64,000 nt of DNA, from contig NZ_FNWD01000002.1 of assembly GCF_900104655.1 (NCBI RefSeq), positions 682,001 through 746,000 of the forward strand, in the 5' to 3' direction. The notes below the pieces were generated by a model that did no database searches, was not told where the DNA came from, and saw only the letters and a list, made by a program, of their open reading frames with translations. Origin of the DNA: Millionella massiliensis (GTDB lineage Bacteria > Bacteroidota > Bacteroidia > Bacteroidales > Rikenellaceae). Shown in pieces: positions 43,349-52,774 of the stretch. The position numbers and the translations under genes are program-made. Each line of letters opens with the position of its first letter. Positions within the stretch are counted from its first letter, which is position 1.

Positions 43349-45607
43349 ATGAAAAGAACTTTGATTTCATGCGCCGCATTCGCCCTGTTGTTTTGCAGTT
43401 GCGGATCGGGTCAGCAAGAGACCTTCCAAACCGACTACTTCAAAATCGCGGTAGACTCCCGCGGTTACATTGTCGGCATGTGGAACAACACCAAAAGCGA
43501 CCGCAACTTCAGTCCCTCGGATCAGCCTTCTCCTCTCTTAGCGCTGTACAACAGCCAGTTGAAACGTTACTACTACCCGCAGAAAGCCCGTTACAGCCAG
43601 GGACGCTACACGCTGGAGTACGAAAACGGAGCCGTGGCCACCGTCCAGCTCGAAGAGAAGGAAAAGTATCTGAAACTCACCCTGCTGTCAGTCGAAAACC
43701 GGGAGGGAATCGACGCTATCCAATGGGGTAACTACTACACCAATATCGACAATCTGGTCGGCGGGGTCATCGGCGTAGCCCGCGATACGTCAGTCGCCGT
43801 GAACTATGCCATCGGAGCCCTGGCTTTGGACGACAACACCATCGGCGGCGAAGCCCGCTACACCTCCGAAACCGGTGCCGGAGGATACACCGTTCACACC
43901 TCGGACCGCAACAAACATCCCCTTCCGCTCGAACTGCACGAAGGCCAACAGGTAACCCTGGGGGGAGACGGCATCAGCGATGTCGCCTTTTTCAACCGCA
44001 AAGAGCCTTACTACATCATGAGTGGTGAAACCGCCAGTGTAGATGGGAACGGCCGGATCAGCATCCGTTACCGATCCCGCGACCGGCGCAAAGGCGATAT
44101 GATCTACTCTCCCGAAGGTGCTCCAATTCTTGTCAACAACGAACCGAACCACCTCAAACGACAGGATGTTCCCGGTGTCGACTACATCGGCTCGTCCATC
44201 GCCCTGTGGGGTAGCCCCGACAGCATCGCACTGATGGATGTGATCCAACGCATCGTGCTGGACGAAGGGTTGCCCTATCCGACCTATCGCGGCAAGTGGG
44301 TCAAAGATCCCAGCTCTTTCGCTCCCGACGTATGGGTTTATGGCGGCCTGTACGACAGCATCGCCTCCTACACCAAACAGATGGGGCTCCATGGGATCCA
44401 CGCTTACGACCTGGGCTTCTTGCGTCCCGACCGTAACACCGAAGGGTACATCGACGGCCGAAACGGCGAGCGCAAACCGTTCCACCTGAGTTCGGGCGAC
44501 CTTACGCACCGCGAATATGCCGACCTGCTGGCGCGGGACAGCATCATCCTCGGCCGCACGACCATCACAACCTCCATGGCACCCGGCACGAAAGACTGCA
44601 GCCCCATGCCGTCGGACAGCGTCTGCATCCAGCATCGCCGTTTCCTCACCGCCGACCTCTCGGCCACCGACACGATGATCTACATTGACGATCCGACCCA
44701 CATGGAAGAGATTGCCTGCTGGGAAGGACATTACCGCGAACTGAACATGGTCAAAATCGGCAAGGAACTGATCCACTACCTCGGCGTATCGAAGACCGCT
44801 CCATACCGCCTGCTCAACGTAACACGCGGCTACTGGAATACCACTCCCGCAGCGCACTCAAAAGGCGATGCCGTCGACAAAGTGCAGGTAACGGTCACCT
44901 GGGGATATGAAGGCTTGGTGCCGAACCTCGAACTGCAGGACAAACTTGCTGAGCTCTATGCTGATATGGCCGCCTACAACGGGCTAGGTATGTATGACTT
45001 GGACGGTATGGAATTCTTGCTCCACAGCGGATTCGGCAACTACTCCGTCAAACGTTTCTTCCGAAAAATCGCAGAACAGAGCAAGAAGCACAATCTGCCC
45101 TCGCTGCGTTTCACCGGAGCCGGACTGTTGGAAGGCTCATGGCACTACCAGAGTATCTGGAACGTGGGCGGCGGACTGAACATCTACGACGTCGACAAAC
45201 GCGTCTGGGGAAGTACCACCAGCCAGGGCAAAGACCTGCGCGACATGACCTACGCCAACTTCTTCCCCTCGTCGTTCGGCGTAAACTTCCCCATCACGGC
45301 CACCTCGACCGTCGAACAGTACGAGCATATCGAAGCGACCGCCGTCGGGTACGGTGCCACCTACTTCCTGAAACTCGGCCAAAAGGATGTTGAAAGTTGT
45401 CCTCAGAAATACGCGATTTTCAACGTCATCAAGACCTGGGAAGAGGCACGCTGGGCTGACGCCTTCCCGCAGCACATCAAGAAACTGCTTCAGGATCCGA
45501 CACTCAACTGGCGACTGGAAAAACGTGCCGACAACACCGGTTGGACTCTCCACCAGATGGAAAACGGACAATCGGTACGCACCTACGATCTCTATCCCAA
45601 AAAGTAA
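43349..45607 (+). CDS. Large lipoprotein of unknown function, paralogue 3 (tandem duplicate of 2)
   Basis: 752 residues, lipobox LFCSC with Cys18. Nearly collinear with paralogue 2: long runs are identical (for example DRNTEGYIDGRNGERKPFHL and the last 100 or so residues) and the nucleotide sequence is also close, which points to recent duplication. Differences cluster in residues about 150-230 and 510-580, including YDLDGMEF (D550, D552) in place of YDLDGQEF, so substrate-contact loops may have diverged. It starts after the terminator of paralogue 2, in a separate unit. Function unknown, as for its relatives. Confidence 0.88.
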   Translation: MKRTLISCAAFALLFCSCGSGQQETFQTDYFKIAVDSRGYIVGMWNNTKSDRNFSPSDQPSPLLALYNSQLKRYYYPQKARYSQGRYTLEYENGAVATVQLEEKEKYLKLTLLSVENREGIDAIQWGNYYTNIDNLVGGVIGVARDTSVAVNYAIGALALDDNTIGGEARYTSETGAGGYTVHTSDRNKHPLPLELHEGQQVTLGGDGISDVAFFNRKEPYYIMSGETASVDGNGRISIRYRSRDRRKGDMIYSPEGAPILVNNEPNHLKRQDVPGVDYIGSSIALWGSPDSIALMDVIQRIVLDEGLPYPTYRGKWVKDPSSFAPDVWVYGGLYDSIASYTKQMGLHGIHAYDLGFLRPDRNTEGYIDGRNGERKPFHLSSGDLTHREYADLLARDSIILGRTTITTSMAPGTKDCSPMPSDSVCIQHRRFLTADLSATDTMIYIDDPTHMEEIACWEGHYRELNMVKIGKELIHYLGVSKTAPYRLLNVTRGYWNTTPAAHSKGDAVDKVQVTVTWGYEGLVPNLELQDKLAELYADMAAYNGLGMYDLDGMEFLLHSGFGNYSVKRFFRKIAEQSKKHNLPSLRFTGAGLLEGSWHYQSIWNVGGGLNIYDVDKRVWGSTTSQGKDLRDMTYANFFPSSFGVNFPITATSTVEQYEHIEATAVGYGATYFLKLGQKDVESCPQKYAIFNVIKTWEEARWADAFPQHIKKLLQDPTLNWRLEKRADNTGWTLHQMENGQSVRTYDLYPKK

Positions 45608-45617
45608 CTTCCCCGCG

Positions 45618-45659
45618 GCAGGCCGAGCCACTTCCGCAAGATACTGAACCTCGGCCTGC
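45618..45659. terminator. Hairpin after paralogue 3
   Basis: 10-bp stem GCAGGCCGAG / CTCGGCCTGC, 22-nt loop, no T tract. Resembles a decayed duplicate of the terminator at 43096. Confidence 0.45.
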
Positions 45660-45721
45660 ATGCTGACACACAGTATTCCCGTCCGTGCATCATGCACCAT
45701 AACGGGACAACGTCTAAAAAC

Positions 45722-45757
45722 ACAGGAGGCTATATCGAATTCGATATAGCCTCCTGT
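45722..45757 (-). terminator. Perfect 36-nt palindrome, likely terminator of esterase gene
   Basis: The 18-nt half ACAGGAGGCTATATCGAA is followed directly by its reverse complement. On the minus strand TGTTTTTAG follows, which fits termination of the gene ending at 45830. Confidence 0.65.
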
Positions 45758-45829
45758 CGTTTACGTACATACCGTTGTGTTCCATACGTTCACTTCCGAA
45801 CGCCGGTCCTAGACGACCAAACCGGTAGA

Positions 45830-47254
45830 TTATTTCGCAACATCGGTACGGAACGGAGCTACCGGCATGCCTTCGCCGTTAAACAAGTTACCGATCGTGG
45901 CATCGTCGAAACAGTAGCGCACGGCAACCGGGTTCTTCACCTCAGGCGACGAAACGACCAGCCGGTTCTCCCGAATCTCGGCCTTGGCCGAAACGAACGC
46001 TCCATCTTGGCCGGCAATCTGAACGCCATTGATCGTCTTGTCGGGACATACCAAACCGCTCTCGGTCTGCGTAAAGGTTACGATCGCTTTACCCTTCTCG
46101 ATCTCCATCCGTTCGAACAGCGGACTTTCGTACCCCTTTTCCAACACCTTGTAGTGTCGTCCGAGGGCCAGATTGGCCAGACGCGTACCGACTTCGACCT
46201 TCTTGGCCGGATGGATATTCCCCGGATCTCCAACGTCCACCGTCACCACCATACCCGTATTCGGCACCTCGCGTGCCACACGATCCTGCGCCTCACGAAT
46301 CAAGGCCGGCCCGTTGTCAGTAGCCCCGTATTTGAAGGGCGCAATCTGAACCAGATAGAACGGAAACTCCTTACCGAAGCCCTTGCGCCAGCTTTCAATC
46401 ATCTTCTGCATCAGCACGTAGTAGGACGAGGGATTTTCGCGGTTCGACTCGCCCTGGTACCAGATGGCCCCCGCAATTTCGTAGGGCATCAGCGGGAAGA
46501 TCATGCTATTGTAGAGCACACCCGGTGCAACAGGCCACCACGGGTAGGTCTTGTCGAGCATGGCATTGGCAATTTCGGGCGTACCCATTACCACCTCGCG
46601 CGGAGCCCAAACCTCGGCCGGAGTTCCGCCCCATGCCGATACGATCAGGCCAACCGGAACCTTTAGCTCCTCTTTCAGCCGTTTGCCAAAGAAGTAAGCC
46701 ACGGCACTTCGCCGACGCATCACGTCGGGCGAACAGGTCTCCCACTGCGCGATGCAATCCTCCTGCAGATAGTCGCTACCGCGTTTGTTCAGGCTGAAAT
46801 AGCGAATTGTCGGATGATCGGCCGATGCGATTTCGTTATTCTGATTCTGGATGCCGTTTTTCGGAGACCACTCCATGTTCGACTGCCCGCAGCACAGCCA
46901 CACTTCGCCCAGCAAGACATCTTTCAGCTCGATGCGATTGCCCGGCATATTGTCGGAGAAGATATGCAACGTGTAGGGACCTCCGTAACGAGTCGTAGGA
47001 ATTTCGGTTTTCCACCGTCCGCAGTCATCGACCTGTGCGGTCACCGTATCCTCGGGCATCCAACTACCGACGATCTTCACCGTCGTACTCGCTTCGCCCC
47101 AGCCCCATACCGGGACCGAACTCTGCTGCTGGAGCACCATACCGTCGGAAAAGATCGCCGGCAGGTGTAACGGGGTTTGGGTCTGTGCCATCAGGGCAGG
47201 TGCGCAACACAACGCCCAGCCGACCGATGCACATTTCAAGAGTGTCTTTTTCAT
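45830..47254 (-). CDS. Sialate O-acetylesterase family protein, secreted
   Basis: 474 residues, signal peptide ending near APALMAQ. An N-terminal beta-domain (LPAIFSDGMVLQQQSSVPVW, WGWGEASTTVKI) is the usual opening of Bacteroidota sialate 9-O-acetylesterases. The SGNH core has LLGEVWLCCGQSNMEW with nucleophile S125, IVSAWGGTPAEVW and IWYQGESN, then DVGDPGNIHPAKK with the Asp-His pair. Removes O-acetyl groups from sialic acids or other sugars (CE20-type). Host sialoglycans are a natural target, but no sialidase is in the window. Convergent with paralogue 3. Confidence 0.93.
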   Translation of the reverse strand: MKKTLLKCASVGWALCCAPALMAQTQTPLHLPAIFSDGMVLQQQSSVPVWGWGEASTTVKIVGSWMPEDTVTAQVDDCGRWKTEIPTTRYGGPYTLHIFSDNMPGNRIELKDVLLGEVWLCCGQSNMEWSPKNGIQNQNNEIASADHPTIRYFSLNKRGSDYLQEDCIAQWETCSPDVMRRRSAVAYFFGKRLKEELKVPVGLIVSAWGGTPAEVWAPREVVMGTPEIANAMLDKTYPWWPVAPGVLYNSMIFPLMPYEIAGAIWYQGESNRENPSSYYVLMQKMIESWRKGFGKEFPFYLVQIAPFKYGATDNGPALIREAQDRVAREVPNTGMVVTVDVGDPGNIHPAKKVEVGTRLANLALGRHYKVLEKGYESPLFERMEIEKGKAIVTFTQTESGLVCPDKTINGVQIAGQDGAFVSAKAEIRENRLVVSSPEVKNPVAVRYCFDDATIGNLFNGEGMPVAPFRTDVAK

Positions 47255-47898
47255 TTGAAAATCGAATTATAATAAGTAATGGGGTTATTCACGGGTGTCG
47301 GAAGGCGACGCATCACCCAGTCGCGACACACGAATGCAATATTAGCAAAATATCCGGGTACGTACAATGCCGATTCGACGCGCCGGTAAATATTCTCCCC
47401 CCCAAAACAAACAGCCATCCCAATCACCACGAACAAATACACCACCGCCGGCCGCACATCGTCGCCGCCCCGATCCGGCAGACATTCCACTCTTTTCGCC
47501 GTTTTTCGTGAATATTTTCCGTTCCAGGGCTTGAACTTCCGAGCTATTTTTCATACCTTGCAAAAGATTTTTGACTCAGGTAAGCCGGGCTCATCGTTCG
47601 GATCGCTCGTTTCAATAAACCGAACAACCGAAGTTCTCTGCCCCACGAACCTGTAAATCATGTGTTTTTAGACGAACGCAAGGGGTTTGCGACGTTTTCT
47701 TAATGTATTTTTTACAATAAGAAACGGTCTGCAAGGCCCGATTTATGCCCTGAAAAACCCCATAAAAACGCCCGACACGACGGGCCGAATAGAAGAAACA
47801 AGTAACAAAAACCAACCACTCAGCCTCGGGGCGGTCTGTCGACGGTCATCTTTTGCAGAGCAGACCGCGCAGCCGCCTCCCCAAACCGACCCAAACCC
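47255..47898. other. Long divergent leader region before xylB
   Basis: 644 bp with no convincing gene. Candidate promoter-like strings (TACCTTGC near 47553, TATTTTTT near 47704) match the consensus poorly. No riboswitch or xylose-regulator operator was recognised. Confidence 0.4.
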
Positions 47899-49392
47899 AT
47901 GAAAACCCTAGGAATCGACATCGGCAGTTCCTCGATCAAAGTGTCGCTGCTGGACCTCGCCACCGGCGAATGTGCAGCCTCGATCGCCCTGCCCTCCACC
48001 GAAATGCCCATCGACTCGCCCCGTACCGGGTGGGCCGAACAAGACCCCCGTATGTGGTGGGACTACGTCTGTGAAGGCATTCACACCCTGTCGGCCAGCT
48101 GCCCGATGAGCGAAGTGGCCGCCATCGGCATCACCTACCAGATGCACGGTCTGGTATGCCTCGACGCAGCCGGCGAACCGCTCCGCAAATCGATCATCTG
48201 GTGCGACAGCCGCGCCGTCGAAATCGGAGCCGCCGCCCACGCGGCACTCGGCCACGAACGCTGCCTGACCCACACGCTCAACTCGCCCGGCAACTTCACC
48301 GCCTCGAAATTCGCCTGGGTCAAGGCCAACGAACCCGAACTCTTCGCCCGGACCGCCCACTTCATGCTCCCCGGCGACTACATCGCCTACCGCCTCTCCG
48401 GTCAGATCCACACCAGCAGCAGCGGTCTCTCCGAACAGATCCTCTGGGACTTCAAAGAGAACAAACGTGCCGACTTTGTAGCCGACTACTTCGGCATCCC
48501 GCTCGATACGATCCCCGACGACCTCCCCTCGATCGGTGTCCAAAGCCACACCAACGAGGCCACGGAACGTCTGCTGGGCATCCCCGCCGGGACCCCCATC
48601 TCCTACCGTGCCGGCGACCAGCCCAACAACGCCTTCTCGCTCAACGTCATGGAGAGCGGCGAAATCGCAGCCACGGGAGGCACCTCGGGCGTTATTTACG
48701 GCGTGACCGACACCCCGAAAGCCGATCCCCTGTTCCGGGTCAACACCTTTCTGCACGTCAACCACACCGCCGCTGCACCCCGCTACGGCGTACTGCTCTG
48801 CATCAACGGCACCGGCATCCTGAACGCCTGGATTCGCCGCATCGCTGCCCGTGAAATGAGCTACGACCAGATCAACGCCCTGTGCGAGACCGTACCGGCC
48901 GGCAGCGAAGGGGTCGTGATGCTCCCCTTCGGCAACGGCGCCGAGCGAATGCTCGAAAACCGTTTCACCGGCGCCACCATCGCCGGCCTCGACCTCAATC
49001 GGCACACCACAGCCCACCTGCTGCGTGCCGCCCAGGAAGGGATTGCCTTCGCTTTCCGCTACGGTATCGACATCATGAAAGAGACCGGTCTGGCTCCCCA
49101 GGTTATCCGCGCCGGCAAAGCCAACCTCTTCCTGAGCCCCCTGTTCCGGCAAACCCTTGCCACGCTGACCGGTGCACGCATCGAACTCTACAACACCGAC
49201 GGAGCACTCGGAGCGGCCCGCGGCGCCGCCCTCGGTGCAGGACTCTATGCCAATCGTGACGAAGCCTTCGCCTCGCTGCGCAAGCTGGAGACCATCGATC
49301 CCGATCCCGCCCAACGCGAAGCGCTCGAAAACGCCTACCAGCAATGGAAACTCCAGCTGGAATCCCAACTCGAACTGCAAAACAAACAATAA
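47899..49392 (+). CDS. xylB: Xylulokinase
   Basis: 497 residues, FGGY kinase. ATPase fold start MKTLGIDIGSSSIKVSLLDL, sugar-binding ITYQMHGLVCLD, WCDSRA, the FGGY-type SYRAGDQPNNAF region and ATGGTSGVIYG phosphate loop. Phosphorylates D-xylulose to xylulose 5-phosphate. First gene of xylB-xylA-xylE, 24 bp before xylA. Cytoplasmic. Confidence 0.95.
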   Translation: MKTLGIDIGSSSIKVSLLDLATGECAASIALPSTEMPIDSPRTGWAEQDPRMWWDYVCEGIHTLSASCPMSEVAAIGITYQMHGLVCLDAAGEPLRKSIIWCDSRAVEIGAAAHAALGHERCLTHTLNSPGNFTASKFAWVKANEPELFARTAHFMLPGDYIAYRLSGQIHTSSSGLSEQILWDFKENKRADFVADYFGIPLDTIPDDLPSIGVQSHTNEATERLLGIPAGTPISYRAGDQPNNAFSLNVMESGEIAATGGTSGVIYGVTDTPKADPLFRVNTFLHVNHTAAAPRYGVLLCINGTGILNAWIRRIAAREMSYDQINALCETVPAGSEGVVMLPFGNGAERMLENRFTGATIAGLDLNRHTTAHLLRAAQEGIAFAFRYGIDIMKETGLAPQVIRAGKANLFLSPLFRQTLATLTGARIELYNTDGALGAARGAALGAGLYANRDEAFASLRKLETIDPDPAQREALENAYQQWKLQLESQLELQNKQ

Positions 49393-49416
49393 ACTAACCA
49401 AACCAACAACACCATC

Positions 49417-50727
49417 ATGGAATCGATGTTTTCGAAAATCGACAAAATCAAGTACGAAGGTCCCGAATCCAAAAACCCGCTGGCATTCCGCTGGTACGAT
49501 GCCGACCGCATCGTGGGCGGTAAAACGATGAAAGAACAGCTGCGATTCGCCATCGCCTACTGGCACTCGTTCTGCGCCGGCAACAACGACCCCTTCGGCG
49601 GTCCGACCCGTTCGTTCCCGTGGAGCAACATCAGCGACCCCGTAGCGCAGGCCAAAGCCAAGATGGACTCCGCCTTCGACTTCTTCACCAAAATCGGCGC
49701 CCCCTACTACTGCTTCCACGACGTCGACCTGATCGCCGAAGCTCCCACCGTGGCCGAATATGAAAAGAACCTGCACGCCATCGTGGAATACGCCGCCCAG
49801 AAACAGGCCGAAACCGGCATCAAACTGTTGTGGGGTACCGCCAACGTCTTCGGTCACAGCCGCTATATGAACGGCGCCGCCACCAATCCCGACTTCGCCG
49901 CCGTCGCCTACGCCGGCACCCAGATCAAGAACGCCATCGACGCCACCATCGCGCTCGGCGGTGAAAACTACGTCTTCTGGGGTGGTCGTGAAGGCTACAT
50001 GTCGCTGCTGAACACCGACATGAAACGCGAAAAGGAACACCTGGCCCGCATGCTCATCATGGCCCGCGACTACGCCCGTAAAAACGGCTTCAAAGGCACC
50101 TTCCTGATCGAGCCGAAACCGATGGAACCGACCAAACACCAGTACGACTACGACAGCGAGACCGTCATCGGTTTCCTGCGCCACTGGGGTCTGGATCAGG
50201 ACTTCAAACTCAACATCGAAGTGAACCACGCCACGCTGGCCGGCCACACCTTCCAGCACGAACTGCAGTGTGCCGCCGACGCCGGTATGCTGGGCAGCAT
50301 CGACGCCAACCGCGGCGACTACCAGAACGGTTGGGACACCGACCAATTCCCGCTCGATCTTCAGGAAGCCGTCGAAGCCATGCTGGTCATCCTCGGCAAC
50401 GGCGGTATCGGTAACGGCGGTTTCAACTTCGACGCCAAGGTTCGCCGCAACTCGACCGACGTCGAAGACCTCTTCATCGCCCACATCACCGGTATGGACA
50501 TCTTTGCCCGCGCTCTGCTGATCGCCGACAAGATCCTGAACGAAACCCCGTACAAAACCTGGCGCAAAGAGCGTTACGCTTCGTTCGACAGCGGCAAGGG
50601 TGCCGAATTCGAACAAGGTAAACTGACCCTCGAAGCACTGCGTGACTTTGCAGCCGCCAACGGCGAACCTGCCACCATCAGCGGCAAACAGGAACGCTAC
50701 GAACAACTCCTCTCCATGTACATTTAG
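49417..50727 (+). CDS. xylA: Xylose isomerase
   Basis: 436 residues, the class II length. Hallmarks: [29 protein letters not shown] (catalytic His and metal Asp region), [27 protein letters not shown] (metal Glu) and the late [14 protein letters not shown]. Converts D-xylose to D-xylulose with divalent metals in the cytoplasm. Followed by 217 bp with a stem-loop before xylE. Codon use is strongly biased to frequent codons, as for a highly expressed gene. Confidence 0.98.
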   Translation: MESMFSKIDKIKYEGPESKNPLAFRWYDADRIVGGKTMKEQLRFAIAYWHSFCAGNNDPFGGPTRSFPWSNISDPVAQAKAKMDSAFDFFTKIGAPYYCFHDVDLIAEAPTVAEYEKNLHAIVEYAAQKQAETGIKLLWGTANVFGHSRYMNGAATNPDFAAVAYAGTQIKNAIDATIALGGENYVFWGGREGYMSLLNTDMKREKEHLARMLIMARDYARKNGFKGTFLIEPKPMEPTKHQYDYDSETVIGFLRHWGLDQDFKLNIEVNHATLAGHTFQHELQCAADAGMLGSIDANRGDYQNGWDTDQFPLDLQEAVEAMLVILGNGGIGNGGFNFDAKVRRNSTDVEDLFIAHITGMDIFARALLIADKILNETPYKTWRKERYASFDSGKGAEFEQGKLTLEALRDFAAANGEPATISGKQERYEQLLSMYI

Positions 50728-50856
50728 TCCCGTCCGGTTGTTATCCGTCAGCGCCGCTACCAACGGCACCGCGTAAGCAGGCCTCACTGCAACGTGTCCG
50801 CCTGCCACGCAACGGGAACGCCACCACCGAATGTACCCCCGGAAACAGGTAAAAAT

Positions 50857-50892
50857 GGGGACGAAAGACCTTTCGCACGGTTCGACGTCCCC
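50857..50892 (+). terminator. Stem-loop between xylA and xylE
   Basis: GGGGACG / CGTCCCC outer stem with an inner CGAAAG-AC-CTTTCG hairpin. It may lower readthrough from xylBA into xylE or protect the upstream mRNA. No strong T tract. Confidence 0.45.
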
Positions 50893-50944
50893 TTCCATTC
50901 GTCCTGTTTTCCGCCCCTACCCAAACACCTAAAACTCTCTGCGA

Positions 50945-52372
50945 ATGGAACCTAAATCAAAGACCAACCCCTACCTGATATTCGTCACGCTGGTAGCCAC
51001 CCTCGGCGGTCTGCTGTTCGGTTACGACACGGCCGTCATCTCCGGCACCGTGAAATATCTGGGGATCAATTTCATAGAACCTCTTCACCTGAGCGAAACC
51101 GCCGCCAGCTCGCTGCTCGGTTTCCTCGTGTCGAGCGCACAGATCGGCTGTGTCATCGGCAGTATGATCGGAGGCTTCATGGCCTCCCGATTCGGCCGTA
51201 AACGGAGCCTGCTGTTCGCCGCCATCCTCTTCATCGTCTCGGCTGTCGGTTCGGCCTACCCCGAAATGGGATTCCACTACGACGGCGGAACCATGGAAGC
51301 GTTCGCGACCCACTTTGTGATTTACCGAATCATCGGCGGCGTCGGTGTCGGCCTGGCCTCGATGCTCTCCCCGATGTATATCGCCGAAATGGCACCCAGC
51401 GACAAACGAGGCAGCCTCGTCTCCTGGAACCAGTTTACCATCATCTTCGGTATGCTGGTCGTATACTTCGTCAACTACGGCATCGCCCTCAGCGGCGATG
51501 AAAGCTGGATCACCACCACCGGCTGGCGTATGATGTTCCTCTCGGAAACCATCCCCGCCGTACTGCTGTTCGTACTGGTGATCTTCATCCCCGAAAGTCC
51601 CCGCTGGCTGGTGATGCAAGGCCATGACGCCAAAGCCGCAAGCATCATTACCAAAGTGACCGGCTACGACCCCCAACAGGAGATCGCCAGCATCAAAGAG
51701 TCAATCCACGGCGGCGGTAAATCGCGTCTGCTCACCTACGGTATCGGGATTATCATCATCGGCGTGCTGCTGTCGGTTTTCCAGCAGTTCGTCGGGATCA
51801 ACGTTATCCTCTACTACGCGCCCGAGATTTTCCGCAACATGGGTATGAACACTGACGGAGCACTGGCCCAGACCATCATCGTCGGAATCATCAACCTGTC
51901 GTTCACCGTGCTGGCCATCTTCACCGTCGATCGCTTCGGCCGCAAACCGCTGATGATCATCGGTAGCCTCGGTATGGCCATCAGTACGCTGACCATGGGC
52001 TTCTCGTTCTACACGCAGCACATGGGTCTGACCACCCTGATCGCCATGCTGACCTATACGGCATCGTTTGCCGTCAGCTGGGGTCCTGTCTGCTGGGTGC
52101 TGCTGGCCGAAATCTTCCCCAACAAAATCCGCGGACAGGCCATGGCCATCGCCGTTGCCGCCCAATGGATTGCCAACTACCTGGTATCCTGGACTTTCCC
52201 GATGATGGACAAATCGACCTATCTGAACGACCTCTTCCATCACGGTTTTGCCTACTGGGTATACGGTTTGATGGGGATTCTCTCGGCCCTGTTCATTTGG
52301 AAGTGTGTACCCGAGACCAAAGGAAAAACCCTCGAAGAGATGAACAATCTTTTCCCGCCGAAGACCAAGTAA
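50945..52372 (+). CDS. xylE: D-xylose:proton symporter, MFS sugar porter
   Basis: 475 residues, twelve membrane segments. Sugar-porter signatures: GGLLFGYDTAVISGT, ASRFGRKRSL, PESPRWLVMQG, VFQQFVGINVILYYAPEIF, VDRFGRKPL and PETKGKTLEEM. The QQFVGIN sugar-site motif and xyl context support D-xylose; a related pentose or glucose remains possible. Inner-membrane importer. Confidence 0.93.
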   Translation: MEPKSKTNPYLIFVTLVATLGGLLFGYDTAVISGTVKYLGINFIEPLHLSETAASSLLGFLVSSAQIGCVIGSMIGGFMASRFGRKRSLLFAAILFIVSAVGSAYPEMGFHYDGGTMEAFATHFVIYRIIGGVGVGLASMLSPMYIAEMAPSDKRGSLVSWNQFTIIFGMLVVYFVNYGIALSGDESWITTTGWRMMFLSETIPAVLLFVLVIFIPESPRWLVMQGHDAKAASIITKVTGYDPQQEIASIKESIHGGGKSRLLTYGIGIIIIGVLLSVFQQFVGINVILYYAPEIFRNMGMNTDGALAQTIIVGIINLSFTVLAIFTVDRFGRKPLMIIGSLGMAISTLTMGFSFYTQHMGLTTLIAMLTYTASFAVSWGPVCWVLLAEIFPNKIRGQAMAIAVAAQWIANYLVSWTFPMMDKSTYLNDLFHHGFAYWVYGLMGILSALFIWKCVPETKGKTLEEMNNLFPPKTK

Positions 52373-52410
52373 CGAGTTACGTTTTCGGCTGAAAATTCCG
52401 GTCAACGCTC

Positions 52411-52454
52411 AACATCCCTCTTGCGTACTTGTGATGCAAGAGGGATGTTGTTTT
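52411..52454 (+). terminator. Rho-independent terminator of xyl operon
   Basis: 14-bp perfect stem AACATCCCTCTTGC / GCAAGAGGGATGTT with an 11-nt loop and GTTTTC, 38 nt after xylE. Confidence 0.85.
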
Positions 52455-52540
52455 CTTAACCACCGCGTATTCTTAGCCGAATGTCATGTAAAAAACACGA
52501 TAAGGTTACAGTTTGACTATCGCGATTTCGTGTGTTAGAG

Positions 52541-52754
52541 GCAATACCACTCATTGCTCCACCGCGAGCACGGTGCCTTCGGGCATTCCGTCAGAGAAGT
52601 TCCTAACAACATAAGCGATACGCAGTATCGCCCGCTCCACCGCGAGCACGCGGACGCCGCCCGCGCAGGGCAGTCGATGAACGGTTTCATCTGAGAAAAA
52701 AGCCCGCCCAAAGAGAAACGCCCGATTTGCCGTAAGACAAATCGGGCGTTTCTT
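52541..52754 (+). repeat. Intergenic hairpin repeat, copy E (module Y missing)
   Basis: Starts GCAATACCACTC, then module Z (52556-52592), small hairpin GCGATAC-GCA-GTATCGC (52615-52631), module X (52634-52673) and a central perfect 16-bp hairpin (52714-52729 with 52738-52753, 8-nt loop). Module Y and the second terminus are absent, and the element ends about 20 bp from the GH38 stop codon. The linker TTCCTAACAACATAAGCGATACGC matches the reverse complement of part of copy D, so D and E form one subgroup. Confidence 0.8.
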
Positions 52755-52774
52755 AAACAACAGCCTATCGCTCA

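Noticed and set aside
47255-47898. Riboswitch or small RNA in the xylB leader
   Set aside because: No conserved aptamer motif was recognised and no strong hairpin-terminator pair is present.
47908-50898. 996-codon minus-strand frame opposite xylB and xylA
   Set aside because: Both opposite-strand genes are unmistakable; long antisense frames are common in high-GC coding DNA.
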